62,682 bases of DNA from Patescibacteria group bacterium (lineage in GTDB: Bacteria; Patescibacteriota; Saccharimonadia; Saccharimonadales; Saccharimonadaceae): NCBI GenBank assembly GCA_004322265.1, contig SCSZ01000022.1, forward strand, positions 1 to 62,682. The letters run 5' to 3'. A program made the translations under genes and the position numbers. Positions 1 to 8,380 of this stretch are shown here, piece after piece. Within the stretch, counting starts at the first letter, position 1. Each line of letters starts with the position of its first letter. The notes beneath the pieces are model-generated. The model saw nothing but the letters and a program-made list of their open reading frames with translations. It was not told the origin of the DNA and ran no database searches.

Positions 1-336
1 GCAAATATTTTTATAGAAAAGAAGGAAGCGCATGACTTATTTCCACACCAACGCGTTTTTACAAACGAAACAGTACGATTTAAGAAGCCGCACCCAGAAG
101 TATATGATCGAGCATTTGCATCCTTGGGCCTAGAAGATGCACAGAGACGAGCAACCCTAGGAGTTGAGGATGATCCTAAAGGTGTTAAGTCTGTCGTTGG
201 TGCAAGTTTATTCTCCGTTGCTATTACAACACGATTTTCTCGTGATCATCTGATGAGCCTCGACGTACCTCCTGCTGTAGTTGGACATTCATATGCTGAA
301 CTTGGAGAAATATTCAAACTTCCTAGACAATTATAG
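1..336 (+). CDS. HAD-like hydrolase, C-terminal part (start lies before the window)
   Basis: The reading frame is open from base 1, so the N-terminus with the catalytic DxD motif is missing. What remains fits the second half of a beta-phosphoglucomutase-like HAD phosphatase: 'KKPHPEVYDRAFASLGL' matches the conserved Lys-Pro-x-Pro motif III, and 'GVEDDPKGVKSVVGA' matches the motif IV acidic pair (E-D-D) followed by the usual G-V-x-A-A-like segment. The substrate cannot be read from this part. A TTG at 124 is only an internal codon, not the start. The next gene begins 24 bp downstream on the same strand. Confidence 0.7.
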   Translation, partial: ANIFIEKKEAHDLFPHQRVFTNETVRFKKPHPEVYDRAFASLGLEDAQRRATLGVEDDPKGVKSVVGASLFSVAITTRFSRDHLMSLDVPPAVVGHSYAELGEIFKLPRQL

Positions 337-360
337 ATAGAAGCTTGCTATCATGAATGT

Positions 361-801
361 ATGGTAGCAAATAAAACTTTACGTATGGCTGCAAGCGCGA
401 CACTACACTGTCTCATTGGCTGTGCGATTGGTGAACTCATTGGTGTTACGATTGGCACACACACGGGGATAGGTAGAGAAAACACAGTATTTTTGGCAGT
501 CGTGCTATCGTTTGTGTCAGGCTATACATTCTCCGTAATACCGATTATTAGAATGGGTATGAAATTCTGGGCAGCGCTCAGACTGATACTAGCAGCTGAT
601 ACAGTATCGATATTGACTATGACCATTGTGGATAATATCTGTATGTTACTGATACCAGGTGCTTTTGATAAGGATTTATCCCACCCAGTGTATTGGTTGT
701 CTAGAATTGTCGCAATGTCGGCTGCCTTTATAGTTGCATGGCCAGTGAATTATTATTTGTTGAGCAAGGGTAGAGGGCACGCATTGCACGGACACCACTA
801 A
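361..801 (+). CDS. DUF4396-family integral membrane protein
   Basis: The 146-residue protein has about four hydrophobic segments (near 10-30, 42-62, 75-95 and 113-134) and the features of the DUF4396 family: 'ATLHCLIGCAIGE' in the first helix, 'LRLILAADTVSI' and 'EIVDN'-like 'TIVDNICMLLIPGA' in the middle, and 'VAWPVNYYL' followed by a His-rich tail (GHALHGHH). The conserved His and Cys residues in the membrane suggest metal or redox chemistry, but the function of the family is not known to me. No good Shine-Dalgarno precedes the ATG. Confidence 0.75.
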   Translation: MVANKTLRMAASATLHCLIGCAIGELIGVTIGTHTGIGRENTVFLAVVLSFVSGYTFSVIPIIRMGMKFWAALRLILAADTVSILTMTIVDNICMLLIPGAFDKDLSHPVYWLSRIVAMSAAFIVAWPVNYYLLSKGRGHALHGHH

Positions 802-805
802 GCTA

Positions 806-834
806 TTTACAATAGTTAGTTTTACTGGTATAAT
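806..834 (+). promoter_or_regulatory. Promoter of 844-1143 (TTTACA, 17 bp, TGG-TATAAT)
   Basis: TTTACA at 806-811 and TATAAT at 829-834 are separated by 17 bp, with an extended -10 TG. The -10 ends only 9 bp before the ATG at 844, so transcription should begin at or within a few bases of the start codon. No Shine-Dalgarno fits between them. Confidence 0.75.
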
Positions 835-843
835 ACGTTTACT

Positions 844-1143
844 ATGGTACGAGTATCAGAATACGCCGATGCAAGATTCGAACAAAAACTTTTTGTTACA
901 CCCCCAGTTGAGATTGGCGAGCATGTAATTAATTCGTTTGGTAAACTAGCAGCAATTGCTGCCATGGGACATGGTGCTGACTCTACAACAATAGATCGCT
1001 TAAGCCAAGAGGCCGATCACACTCTCGAAATGTTATATGAATCTGGTGGAGCCAAAGGTTTGCCTCAATACTTAACAAACGTTGCATCGCGTGATGAACC
1101 TCCGCTATACACACCAGACACGCATACGTTTTTCAGCCACTAA
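844..1143 (+). CDS. Hypothetical protein, 99 aa
   Basis: I do not recognise this protein. It is soluble in appearance, with a predicted helical middle ('EHVINSFGKLAAIAAMGHG', 'TTIDRLSQEADHTLEMLYES') and a Pro/Thr-rich tail ending in His. The ATG lies 9 bp after a consensus -10 box, so the message is probably leaderless, and this spacing supports the start. It stands alone: the following gene has its own -10 box immediately upstream. Confidence 0.55.
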   Translation: MVRVSEYADARFEQKLFVTPPVEIGEHVINSFGKLAAIAAMGHGADSTTIDRLSQEADHTLEMLYESGGAKGLPQYLTNVASRDEPPLYTPDTHTFFSH

Positions 1144-1170
1144 ATACGCACATCCTGGTATAATAGACTT

Positions 1171-1368
1171 ATGCAAAAAATAGCTACACGAGTGTTTATT
1201 ATTTCGTCGGTCGCATTCGGTGTATTTGGGATCCTAATGATATTAACTCCTCAAGAGCCACAGCTTCTTTATACAATCATTCAAAAACTGCTAGCAATAA
1301 GTTTGTTTATTGTCCTACCGTCCTTTGCACTTGCGGTTGCTGCTAGATTCTTGAATACAAAGCACTAG
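1171..1368 (+). CDS. Small two-helix membrane protein, 65 aa
   Basis: The protein consists almost entirely of two hydrophobic segments (about 8-25 and 37-58) joined by a short polar turn. No family is recognised. A TATAAT box with upstream TGG lies at 1159-1164, six bases before the ATG, pointing to a leaderless transcript starting on the start codon. The gene is followed after only 5 bp by the YqfO-like gene, so the two may be co-transcribed. Confidence 0.5.
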   Translation: MQKIATRVFIISSVAFGVFGILMILTPQEPQLLYTIIQKLLAISLFIVLPSFALAVAARFLNTKH

Positions 1369-1373
1369 ATCAA

Positions 1374-1697
1374 ATGAACAAAAGGGTAATGATCATTGTG
1401 AACGTGCCCGTCGATGAGTCTGACGCCATGCGGGATGCTATTGGCAAAGCCGGTGGTGGCAAATTAGGTAACTATAGTTTTTGTAGCTTTTCGGTCAGCG
1501 GCATAGGCAGATCATTGCCAAATATGAATGCGAATCCAACGATCGGCGTCCCTGGACACCTTGAAATGATAGATGAAGAACGTATTGAGGTTTCATGCGA
1601 TGAGGCTGATGCTCGCGAAATAGTAAGAGTCATCCGAAAAACATCTACCTATGAAGAGCCTGCAGTGTTTGTTTATCCATTAATTGATGTTGGTTAA
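1374..1697 (+). CDS. Stand-alone YqfO/NIF3-insert domain protein (CutA/PII-like fold)
   Basis: The 107 residues match the CutA-like domain that is inserted in the larger YqfO/NIF3 proteins: an initial strand 'VMIIVNVPVDESDAMRDAI', the signature 'GGGKLGNYSFCSFSVSGIG' (family G-x-G-x-I-G-N-Y-x-x-C-x-F), 'NPTIGVPG' and a C-terminal 'YEEPAVFVYPL'. Here it exists without the metal-binding NIF3 half. The domain is thought to bind a small ligand or act in metal homeostasis; the true role is unknown. The gene sits directly upstream of a TTG-initiated hydrolase (3 bp gap), so an operon is likely. Confidence 0.75.
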   Translation: MNKRVMIIVNVPVDESDAMRDAIGKAGGGKLGNYSFCSFSVSGIGRSLPNMNANPTIGVPGHLEMIDEERIEVSCDEADAREIVRVIRKTSTYEEPAVFVYPLIDVG

Positions 1698-1700
1698 GTT

Positions 1701-2450
1701 TTGGCGAGACTTAGAAAGCACTACAAAGACTCTGGTACTGGTGAAAAAGTTGTAATCTTATTGCCAGGGTTTCCAGCGTCATTAAGGTACTGGACGAGCA
1801 CTCAACGCTATCTGATAGGTGAGGGTTATCGAGTTATATCAATTGACTTATTGGGCTTAGGCGCAGCACCAAAACCACGCAGAGCGAAGTACGACTACGC
1901 GGATCACATAGACTACACTTACAAGGTCATTGAAGGCTTAGGCCTCGACAAAAATGTATCAATCATTGGTCATTCGATGGGGGCACTTTTGGGAGCTCGA
2001 TACGCAGTGGAGTATCCGAGTAAGATTAACTCTTTAATACTACTAAATCCGCCTCTTTATATGAGCGAAGAGGAGGCGTACGAAACGTTACGAGATACCG
2101 GTAGGTTATATCGATTTATGCTAGATTCAAAGTTTCGCGGAATAGCTTGGACATTTGCTCGAATCGCTACATTGGGCATCATTGCACGCCATACTCGTAT
2201 GTCAAGAGACTCCACGCTTAGTAATATCGTACAATCAGCAGAGATCTTCACTGATTTAGACGCTATACAGACGCCTACGTTACTACTTGTTGGGCTAAAG
2301 GATAGACCTGAGTATTTAAAAAACATACGATCCCATACGTTTGCCAAAAACATCGTCGTCAGGATAGAAAACGTTTCACACCATTCGCCACTTTTTTATA
2401 AAACACTCCTCAGACCACTAATAACAGATTTCCTCAGTCGTAATATTTAA
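1701..2450 (+). CDS. Alpha/beta hydrolase
   Basis: This 249-residue protein has the alpha/beta hydrolase layout: the oxyanion strand 'VVILLPGFPASLRYW' near residue 18, the nucleophile elbow 'GHSMG' near 96-100, a cap region around 120-180, the acid in 'LLVGLKDRP' and a terminal His in 'VSHHSPLF'. The fold class (BioH/esterase/haloperoxidase type) is clear, the substrate is not. The start is TTG at 1701, three bases after the YqfO-like gene and without a strong Shine-Dalgarno, so translation may be coupled. Confidence 0.8.
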   Translation: MARLRKHYKDSGTGEKVVILLPGFPASLRYWTSTQRYLIGEGYRVISIDLLGLGAAPKPRRAKYDYADHIDYTYKVIEGLGLDKNVSIIGHSMGALLGARYAVEYPSKINSLILLNPPLYMSEEEAYETLRDTGRLYRFMLDSKFRGIAWTFARIATLGIIARHTRMSRDSTLSNIVQSAEIFTDLDAIQTPTLLLVGLKDRPEYLKNIRSHTFAKNIVVRIENVSHHSPLFYKTLLRPLITDFLSRNI

Positions 2451-2456
2451 TTGAGA

Positions 2457-3494
2457 CTATCGTTTTTTTAAAGCAAAGTCCTTGAGACTACCAAGAGAGT
2501 CTAATATATGATGTCCGATTTCTCGACGTTTAGCTTTACCGCGTATAAACTCAACAGCTCGTGCACTAATTCCTTTCTCATTAAGAAGCTCTAGTATTGA
2601 TTCGACATCACTCTTATTTGAGACAGTGCTATCCTCGGCGACATAAAAAGATATATCCGCGTCCTGAAGACCTATACCATCGGCTGTCCTGTCTTGAGCT
2701 GCTCTTATAAAGGGAGTGTGTATTCCCCACCTGAGTCCCTGAGCGCCAAAGTATAGTGGTAAAAATTGTCGCCTGGTTAACATGGCATGAATACGCCTGT
2801 CTTCGTCAGATACTAAATCCGCAGGTTTTACGCTACCATGTCCTATTTCGCTATTTTCATTTAGATACTTCAAGCGTCTCGGTTGTTCAATCTTGGTAAG
2901 ACTTGAGGCTAGCTTAATCGGTGCAAGCGGACCTTTGTCGCCAAAAATGTTTACATTATCAATAAAGTCTACAGCACTAACTTTGACCTTTGGTTCAAAA
3001 ACTTCCTGGGCAACTGATAGCAACATTCCCGTAACAGGTGCAGATGCTTGCGAAAATGCCAAAAACCGTACATCCTGACCATTACTAAGACCAACTGTGT
3101 TATTGATTGCATTAAGTTGCGTAGTCGCATTAGGAACATAATCTCCCCAGAACGCCGCAATTGAGTTCTTAATTGCTTGCAAACTAAGCTTCGTTCTTGG
3201 CGAATTACCAATATTAGGTTCTCCAACCCAAGTTACTTCGCTCTCTGTAGTCGTTGCAATAACAGATAATTGAACCTTTAAGAAATCATCAGGACGCTGA
3301 TTATGCGAGGCTGGAACAATTACGGTATGGCTGGCACCTTCAGGGCTAACATGAACTACATCTACATGTTGACCATCAGAGCTTTCATAAGTGTAGTCAG
3401 TTATCTGTAAATTATCGGCAGTATAACCAATTTCGTCGCTCGACATACCAGACCATGCCAGATGATCTAGCTCCATGGACTCAAATTCCGACAT
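2457..3494 (-). CDS. Hypothetical protein, divergent alpha/beta-hydrolase-like
   Basis: The 345-residue protein is not recognised with confidence. Its order of motifs resembles an alpha/beta hydrolase: 'TVIVPASHNQRPDD' as an oxyanion-type loop, 'VRFLAFSQASAPVTGML' as a degenerate nucleophile elbow (S-Q-A-S in place of G-x-S-x-G), 'ISFYVAEDSTVS' as a strand plus acid and 'REIGHHILDSL' as a terminal His. The ATG lies 7 bp after a TGG-TATAGT -10 box on the minus strand (3502-3507), so it is probably leaderless. It converges with the hydrolase at 1701-2450, ending 7 bp away. Confidence 0.5.
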   Translation of the reverse strand: MSEFESMELDHLAWSGMSSDEIGYTADNLQITDYTYESSDGQHVDVVHVSPEGASHTVIVPASHNQRPDDFLKVQLSVIATTTESEVTWVGEPNIGNSPRTKLSLQAIKNSIAAFWGDYVPNATTQLNAINNTVGLSNGQDVRFLAFSQASAPVTGMLLSVAQEVFEPKVKVSAVDFIDNVNIFGDKGPLAPIKLASSLTKIEQPRRLKYLNENSEIGHGSVKPADLVSDEDRRIHAMLTRRQFLPLYFGAQGLRWGIHTPFIRAAQDRTADGIGLQDADISFYVAEDSTVSNKSDVESILELLNEKGISARAVEFIRGKAKRREIGHHILDSLGSLKDFALKKR

Positions 3495-3566
3495 AAACCA
3501 TACTATACCACGATTTGAATATTCGTCGGATCAGCTAAATTGGTAGTGGCTTGCTATGATAGATAC

Positions 3567-3929
3567 ATGAAAGTTAAGCTTGTCGCTCACAAAGCCTACA
3601 ATGCACTAGACGGTATATTCACTGATCGCGAAGCCTGGATGTTGTTTCGAGCTGCTGCATTTGCCGAGACGTTTGGTTGGACATGTCTGATTGTCGGTAT
3701 TTTGGCTGTTGCAATGAAATGGCCGTATAACTCGGCGTATATTGCGGTTGCGGGTAGTATCCACGGTATTTTGTATCTGTTTTATCTATTTATTGTCATC
3801 TTTGGTCATCGATCACTGAAGTGGAGTGTGTGGCGATTTATATTTGCGGAGTTAATCAGCGTCGTACCATATGGCGCGCTAGCATTCGAGCAATGGGTCG
3901 CTCATCGTCGAAAAAGTGGTAGAATTTAA
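3567..3929 (+). CDS. DUF3817-family membrane protein
   Basis: The 120-residue product has three hydrophobic helices and the DUF3817 pattern: 'FRAAAFAETFGWTCLIVG', 'MKWPYN', 'GSIHGILYLFYLFIVI' and 'ISVVPYGALAFEQW'. The function is unknown; members are small inner-membrane proteins. The start is placed at the ATG at 3567 because a TGC-TATGAT box (3555-3560) ends 6 bp before it; a longer frame opening at 3540 would run through the promoter. Three bases separate it from the next gene, which has its own -10 box. Confidence 0.75.
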   Translation: MKVKLVAHKAYNALDGIFTDREAWMLFRAAAFAETFGWTCLIVGILAVAMKWPYNSAYIAVAGSIHGILYLFYLFIVIFGHRSLKWSVWRFIFAELISVVPYGALAFEQWVAHRRKSGRI

Positions 3930-3932
3930 TGC

Positions 3933-4355
3933 ATGAGCAGCATGGGTAATAAATCTAAGAACTTACTTATAGTTACCACCCTCATTGCAGTAGTTGGCAT
4001 CGTTACCATCGGTACTATATGGGGTGCCTCGTTATATTTTAATAGCCAATACGCAAACGAACACGGTGGATGTATGCCTGGACAAGTTAACCATAAGGTT
4101 GTAATACAAAATGACAAGGTATCACCAAGTAGCACGGTCGGACTTCACTGTGAGACACTGACAATCACGAACCAGGACGATATAGCGCGCGAGGTTGCGT
4201 TCGGTCCTCACGAAGACCATGTCGCCTATGACGGGATTAGGGAAGAACTACTTACCAAAGGTCAAAGTCTGACGGTTACGTTAGTACAAACAGGAAATTT
4301 TAGGTTCCATGATCACGAACACGATGAAGTTCAAGGTACGTTCGTAGTTAAGTAA
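3933..4355 (+). CDS. Membrane-anchored cupredoxin-like protein
   Basis: Residues 10-33 form one N-terminal membrane anchor ('LLIVTTLIAVVGIVTIGTIW'). The rest (about 50-140) is an all-beta domain of cupredoxin type ending in 'GNFRFHDHEHDEVQGTFVV', which resembles the Tyr/Phe-x-x-His-Asp-His loop and final strand of EfeO/nitrosocyanin-like cupredoxins. Two Cys (near 47 and 69) could form a disulfide. It is probably exported and may bind Cu or Fe. A TGG-TAGAAT box at 3920-3925 lies 7 bp before the ATG. The neighbour is a VIT1-like metal transporter. Confidence 0.65.
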   Translation: MSSMGNKSKNLLIVTTLIAVVGIVTIGTIWGASLYFNSQYANEHGGCMPGQVNHKVVIQNDKVSPSSTVGLHCETLTITNQDDIAREVAFGPHEDHVAYDGIREELLTKGQSLTVTLVQTGNFRFHDHEHDEVQGTFVVK

Positions 4356-4392
4356 TTCGGGTAAACCCTCATAACTTTGCTATATTGAATAT

Positions 4393-5106
4393 ATGAACAA
4401 ACCCACTCACTATGAACCACATCACGCAAAACAGCTTGGTTCACGTTCCAACTGGTTGCGCGCAGCCGTCCTTGGTTCAAATGACGGTATCGTATCGATC
4501 GCAGGACTGGTTGTTGGCGTGGCTGGTGCAACAAACTCAAAACTTATCATACTAGCCGCAGGTGTTGCAGGAATTCTAGCCGGAGCTCTATCTATGGCGG
4601 CAGGGGAGTACGTCTCTGTCAGCACTCAGCGCGATATTGAAAAGTCTTTACTTCATAAAGAACGTGAGGAGCTGAACAATCAACCAGACGAAGAGCTTGA
4701 CGAGTTAGTTGGCCTATACGAGGCAAAGGGGCTTAAACATAGCACAGCACGTATGGTCGCCAATGAATTAACTGCAAAGGACGCTTTTGCTGCACATGTT
4801 GATGCTGAGCTGAATATTGATCCGAACAATCTTACAAATGCTTGGCACGCTGCTTACGCGTCTGCCATCGCTTTCTTTATAGGATCAGTTATACCTCTGG
4901 TATTTGTAATGTTACCGATTGGCTCACTGACTATTCCTGTAACATTTTTATCTGTTGTCGTAGCACTGACCGTAACGGGATATCTGAGTGCAAAACTTGC
5001 AGGAACTGCAATCTTGAAATCGATTTTGCGCGTTGTCATTGGAGGTGCGCTTGCAATGATCATTACTTACACAATCGGTACGCTATTTGGTGTGTCTCAT
5101 TTATAA
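4393..5106 (+). CDS. VIT1/CCC1-family transporter (Fe2+/Mn2+)
   Basis: The 237-residue protein matches the VIT1/CCC1 family: 'NWLRAAVLGSNDGIVSIAGLVVGV' with the conserved Asp-Gly in the first helix, 'AGALSMAAGEYVSVSTQRD' in the second, a soluble acidic helical middle (about 85-135) for cytosolic metal binding, and three further membrane helices after 'NAWHAAYASAIAFFIG'. It would export or compartmentalise Fe2+ or Mn2+ at the cell membrane. A TGC-TATATT box at 4381-4386 ends 6 bp before the ATG. The preceding cupredoxin-like gene suggests a small metal-handling group. Confidence 0.85.
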   Translation: MNKPTHYEPHHAKQLGSRSNWLRAAVLGSNDGIVSIAGLVVGVAGATNSKLIILAAGVAGILAGALSMAAGEYVSVSTQRDIEKSLLHKEREELNNQPDEELDELVGLYEAKGLKHSTARMVANELTAKDAFAAHVDAELNIDPNNLTNAWHAAYASAIAFFIGSVIPLVFVMLPIGSLTIPVTFLSVVVALTVTGYLSAKLAGTAILKSILRVVIGGALAMIITYTIGTLFGVSHL

Positions 5107-5148
5107 GAAACATAAGCACGTGATTAACCAAATGCTATAATGACTACA

Positions 5149-6744
5149 ATGGATACAAATACTCCAACCAGTCTCGGTGTACTCCTTAAGGATGCGACAG
5201 ATAATATTGCCCTTCATGACCAGGTTGATAAGGTTGTTAGTAGTGAGCAGACACTTCATGTACAGGACATGGGTAATGGCCTACTATTTGTCTATGAACA
5301 GCTCCGTAATGTTTCTGAAAATATCGAGAATCACCTTATATTCCAAAGTGCAATCCGCCGTTTTTTTAAGCGCAGTATTTCATTCGGTTTTAATAAGGAA
5401 CCAAAGGGGCTTGCTCAAGAGCTAGTCATTGAGCTGACGCAAGCCGAATATCTTAAAAATGATTCAACGCCGCTCACTAAGTTATCAACGATTGACGACT
5501 ATATTCGCGAGCACTATGAGACGTACTGGCATATTGTTAAACATTATAAGAGTGTCCGACCAGAAATAGCTCAAAAGTGGACTCTTGATATCCTCACTGT
5601 TAAAACGGAACAATCATTTAATAACCCTGTCAGATTGCTATCGTTTGCCGCTTTTACTTATTCGTATTTTAGTGAATTAGTCAACGTCCACGATTTCATC
5701 GTTGAGGGTGAAAAAGTCCACGAAGCCGATTACTCAACGCTTTTATATATTGCTATTCACAAATCACTACTAAAATCTAACGACGCCAACGTACGAAGCG
5801 CACTATTTGGACTTTATGGTATTTCTAATGATGACGTTGAACATTTGGTAGAGTTCAATAAAAAGTTCGACTATCTTAGTAGCCTAAAGACTACAGCCAA
5901 AATATCGCGTATCCTTAGTCGTAATGGTGCGCCCCTACGTATCTTGCGTGCGACATTCTTTAGCAAAAACAAGGAGTCTCACGGCGCAAGAATCGAGAAT
6001 CGCTCACACATTCTAGGCCAAGTCGAAGCACAAATAACCGAGGAGTACGGTCAAGTCCAAAAAACCGTGCGAGCCGGTGTGATCAAAAGTATCATTTTCT
6101 TGCTCATCACCAAGGCGTTAATTGGTCTTATCGTCGAAATACCGTATGACCTCGCAGTTACAGGCGCAATTGTCATATTCCCGCTGGTTATCAACTTGAT
6201 TTTCCCACCTCTATTTATTGCGTTCACCGCATTGACATTTAGGATGCCCTCAAACGCAAACAAGAAAGCCATCGTCGACTACATTGAAAGCATGCTATAT
6301 CAAACAGGGCACGATAAACCTGCGCTCAAATTTTTTGCATCGACCGGACGATCATACTTCTTTAACACCGTCTATGCAATTATGTTCATTGGTGTATTCT
6401 ACCTGCTAGCAAAGGAACTATTATTTAACTTGCACTTCAATATTGTTCAAGCGCTTATCTTCTTCGCATTCCTTTCAACCGCAAGTTTCTTAGGTTATCG
6501 TTTAACACTTCAAATCAAAGAGCTCGAAATAGTCAGCCGTAATCAAGGCTTTATCGCGCTGATACGCGACTTCTTATACGCGCCATTCATCTTTGTTGGA
6601 CGCAAGATATCCTATCGTTTCGCCAGGATGAATATCATAGCTCAGCTACTTGATATCGTTATTGAATTACCACTTAAGACAGTTCTACGCATGATGAGGC
6701 AATGGTCTACGTTCCTTAATAATAAAAAAGATGAGCTACTTTGA
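5149..6744 (+). CDS. Large conserved membrane protein of CPR type, unknown function
   Basis: The 531-residue protein has a long soluble N-terminal half (1-310, mostly helical) and about four membrane helices between 315 and 460. It ends in a basic amphipathic segment ('IELPLKTVLRMMRQW'). Proteins with this layout recur in CPR genomes, but I know no function. The start is set at the ATG at 5149: the ATG at 5140 overlaps the TGC-TATAAT box (5136-5141), whereas 5149 lies 7 bp after it. The stop overlaps the next start by 4 bp (TTGA), so the two genes are translationally coupled. Confidence 0.65.
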   Translation: MDTNTPTSLGVLLKDATDNIALHDQVDKVVSSEQTLHVQDMGNGLLFVYEQLRNVSENIENHLIFQSAIRRFFKRSISFGFNKEPKGLAQELVIELTQAEYLKNDSTPLTKLSTIDDYIREHYETYWHIVKHYKSVRPEIAQKWTLDILTVKTEQSFNNPVRLLSFAAFTYSYFSELVNVHDFIVEGEKVHEADYSTLLYIAIHKSLLKSNDANVRSALFGLYGISNDDVEHLVEFNKKFDYLSSLKTTAKISRILSRNGAPLRILRATFFSKNKESHGARIENRSHILGQVEAQITEEYGQVQKTVRAGVIKSIIFLLITKALIGLIVEIPYDLAVTGAIVIFPLVINLIFPPLFIAFTALTFRMPSNANKKAIVDYIESMLYQTGHDKPALKFFASTGRSYFFNTVYAIMFIGVFYLLAKELLFNLHFNIVQALIFFAFLSTASFLGYRLTLQIKELEIVSRNQGFIALIRDFLYAPFIFVGRKISYRFARMNIIAQLLDIVIELPLKTVLRMMRQWSTFLNNKKDELL

Positions 6745-7535
6745 ACGACCTAAGAAACGAAGCTGACTTTTTCAATACTATCGCCCCGAAGATACGACAG
6801 CTTGTTCAAAGTTTTCACGGCAAAGCATCAATTAGTGTCCAGAAAGCGGCTGCAGATTACGCTACAGAAGTAGATATTGCCGTTGAAAACCTTATTGTAA
6901 ACGAGATTGAGACTCGATTTCCAGGAGACTCGATTCTCGCCGAAGAGGGACATACTGATACCGAGATAGCAGATGGGCGAATCTGGATCATTGACCCAAT
7001 ATGCGGGACAGGCAATATAGGCAGAGGGCTTACGTGTTTTTGTACCAATATCGCACTTGCTTATAAAGGTGAGCTTATTGCATCATGCGTTATTGACTAT
7101 AGCCAAAACGATTATTTTTGGTCAATTGGAGGCGGAACTATATATCAGAACGAATCTGTATTTGTGCCAAAGCCTAAGGCAGCTGGCCTGGGTGTTGTTA
7201 TCGACATCGATATGGGTGCAGCTACCAAGCTTGATGCCGTAGAATTGCAAAAATACGCGAGTTTTGTGTCGCGCTTTATCAAGGATACTCCGTATATGGG
7301 ACAGTCGTTAGATAGTTCGCTTGGGTTTATGTACACGGCAATCGGCAAGCTCGATGGGTTTTTGAATGTATATAACCATCCTTGGGATATCTGTGCAGCC
7401 GCTTTCTTGATTAAGCAGGCCGGAGGCGTGATCACAGAGCTTGACGGCAGTATATGGAATATACAGTCAGTCGGTGCAGTTGCCGCAGGAGACGAAATGA
7501 TCCATAAAAAACTGCTAGAGACCTATAACCACTAG
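6741..7535 (+). CDS. Inositol-monophosphatase-family protein with altered metal site
   Basis: The 264 residues follow the IMPase/SuhB/CysQ fold: 'ADYATEVDIAVENLI' (N-terminal), 'SILAEEGH' with the metal-binding Glu, 'WIIDPICGTGNIGRG' and 'HPWDICAAAFLIKQAGG' near the C-terminus with the last metal Asp. The family motif is D-P-I-D-G-T; here the second Asp, a Mg2+ ligand, is Cys (near residue 95). Activity may be changed or lost. The start is TTG at 6741, overlapping the upstream stop, so it depends on coupling to the membrane-protein gene. Confidence 0.8.
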   Translation: MNDLRNEADFFNTIAPKIRQLVQSFHGKASISVQKAAADYATEVDIAVENLIVNEIETRFPGDSILAEEGHTDTEIADGRIWIIDPICGTGNIGRGLTCFCTNIALAYKGELIASCVIDYSQNDYFWSIGGGTIYQNESVFVPKPKAAGLGVVIDIDMGAATKLDAVELQKYASFVSRFIKDTPYMGQSLDSSLGFMYTAIGKLDGFLNVYNHPWDICAAAFLIKQAGGVITELDGSIWNIQSVGAVAAGDEMIHKKLLETYNH

Positions 7536-7570
7536 TTTAAAGCTGTCTGTGTTTGCTATAATATCCTCAT

Positions 7571-8380
7571 ATGGCTTATGGTTCTTTAAGACCTCGTGTA
7601 CTTCAGATTGTGGCGACGGTTGTACTCACAATACTCATCGGAGCCGTTTCGGTACTTGCAGTATTGTCATATCATTCGGCATTCGGAACCAGCGATCCGG
7701 CGTCTTGTCTTAGTGATCACTGTTTTTGTGAGGCTCCAAGTCTTAGTGGATTAGCGCAACCCATTAACGCAATCACATCCTTAGTGTTTGTCGTTTTTGG
7801 CGTATGGGTTCTTATGACAAGAGAGAAAATTGGCAAAAAGACCAAGGAGCGAGGTCTTGTGCTTGCGTTCGGTATAATACTTATTTACTTCGGGGTGTCT
7901 AGTTTCTTTTACCATGGCACGTTGTCATCGCTAGGGCAATTTCTCGATATCTTTTCACGATACGTTTTCGCAATCTTATTGTTAGTGGGGGCACTACTGC
8001 GTCGCAATCAGATTAAATTATTGCAAGCTGTGGTACTATTCATTGTTCTTAATATCGCATTTGGGCTGCTACAGCTTCATATACCCGAATCTCATCGACT
8101 CGTTTTCGGCTTGCTCCTACTACCTGGGATATTACTCGAACAACAACCTAAAACGACTGGATATAAATGGTTTAGTAAGCAAGTCAGATTCTTATATATA
8201 GGCATAGGCACCCTAACTGCAGGGTATATCTTCCGCATTCTTGATAGCTCTAGCGCGTTTTGTATGACGCACTCAGTCATTCAAGGTCATGCAATCTGGC
8301 ATATACTACTAGCGACGAGTGTCTATATGGTCATCTTACATTACAAACATACACCACATAAAATTAACTCTCAAAAATAA
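7571..8380 (+). CDS. Ceramidase/CREST-superfamily-like membrane hydrolase
   Basis: The 269-residue protein has about seven hydrophobic helices. It shows the CREST-type signature: 'CFCEAPSLSGLAQPINAITS' after the first helix, 'SSFFYHGTLSSLGQFLDIFSRY' holding the conserved Ser, His and Asp, and a late 'GHAIWHILLA' with two more His. In known alkaline ceramidases and adiponectin receptors these residues hold a zinc for amide hydrolysis. A bacterial lipid amide is the likely substrate; sphingolipids are not expected in CPR. A TGC-TATAAT box (7557-7562) lies 8 bp before the ATG. Confidence 0.7.
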   Translation: MAYGSLRPRVLQIVATVVLTILIGAVSVLAVLSYHSAFGTSDPASCLSDHCFCEAPSLSGLAQPINAITSLVFVVFGVWVLMTREKIGKKTKERGLVLAFGIILIYFGVSSFFYHGTLSSLGQFLDIFSRYVFAILLLVGALLRRNQIKLLQAVVLFIVLNIAFGLLQLHIPESHRLVFGLLLLPGILLEQQPKTTGYKWFSKQVRFLYIGIGTLTAGYIFRILDSSSAFCMTHSVIQGHAIWHILLATSVYMVILHYKHTPHKINSQK

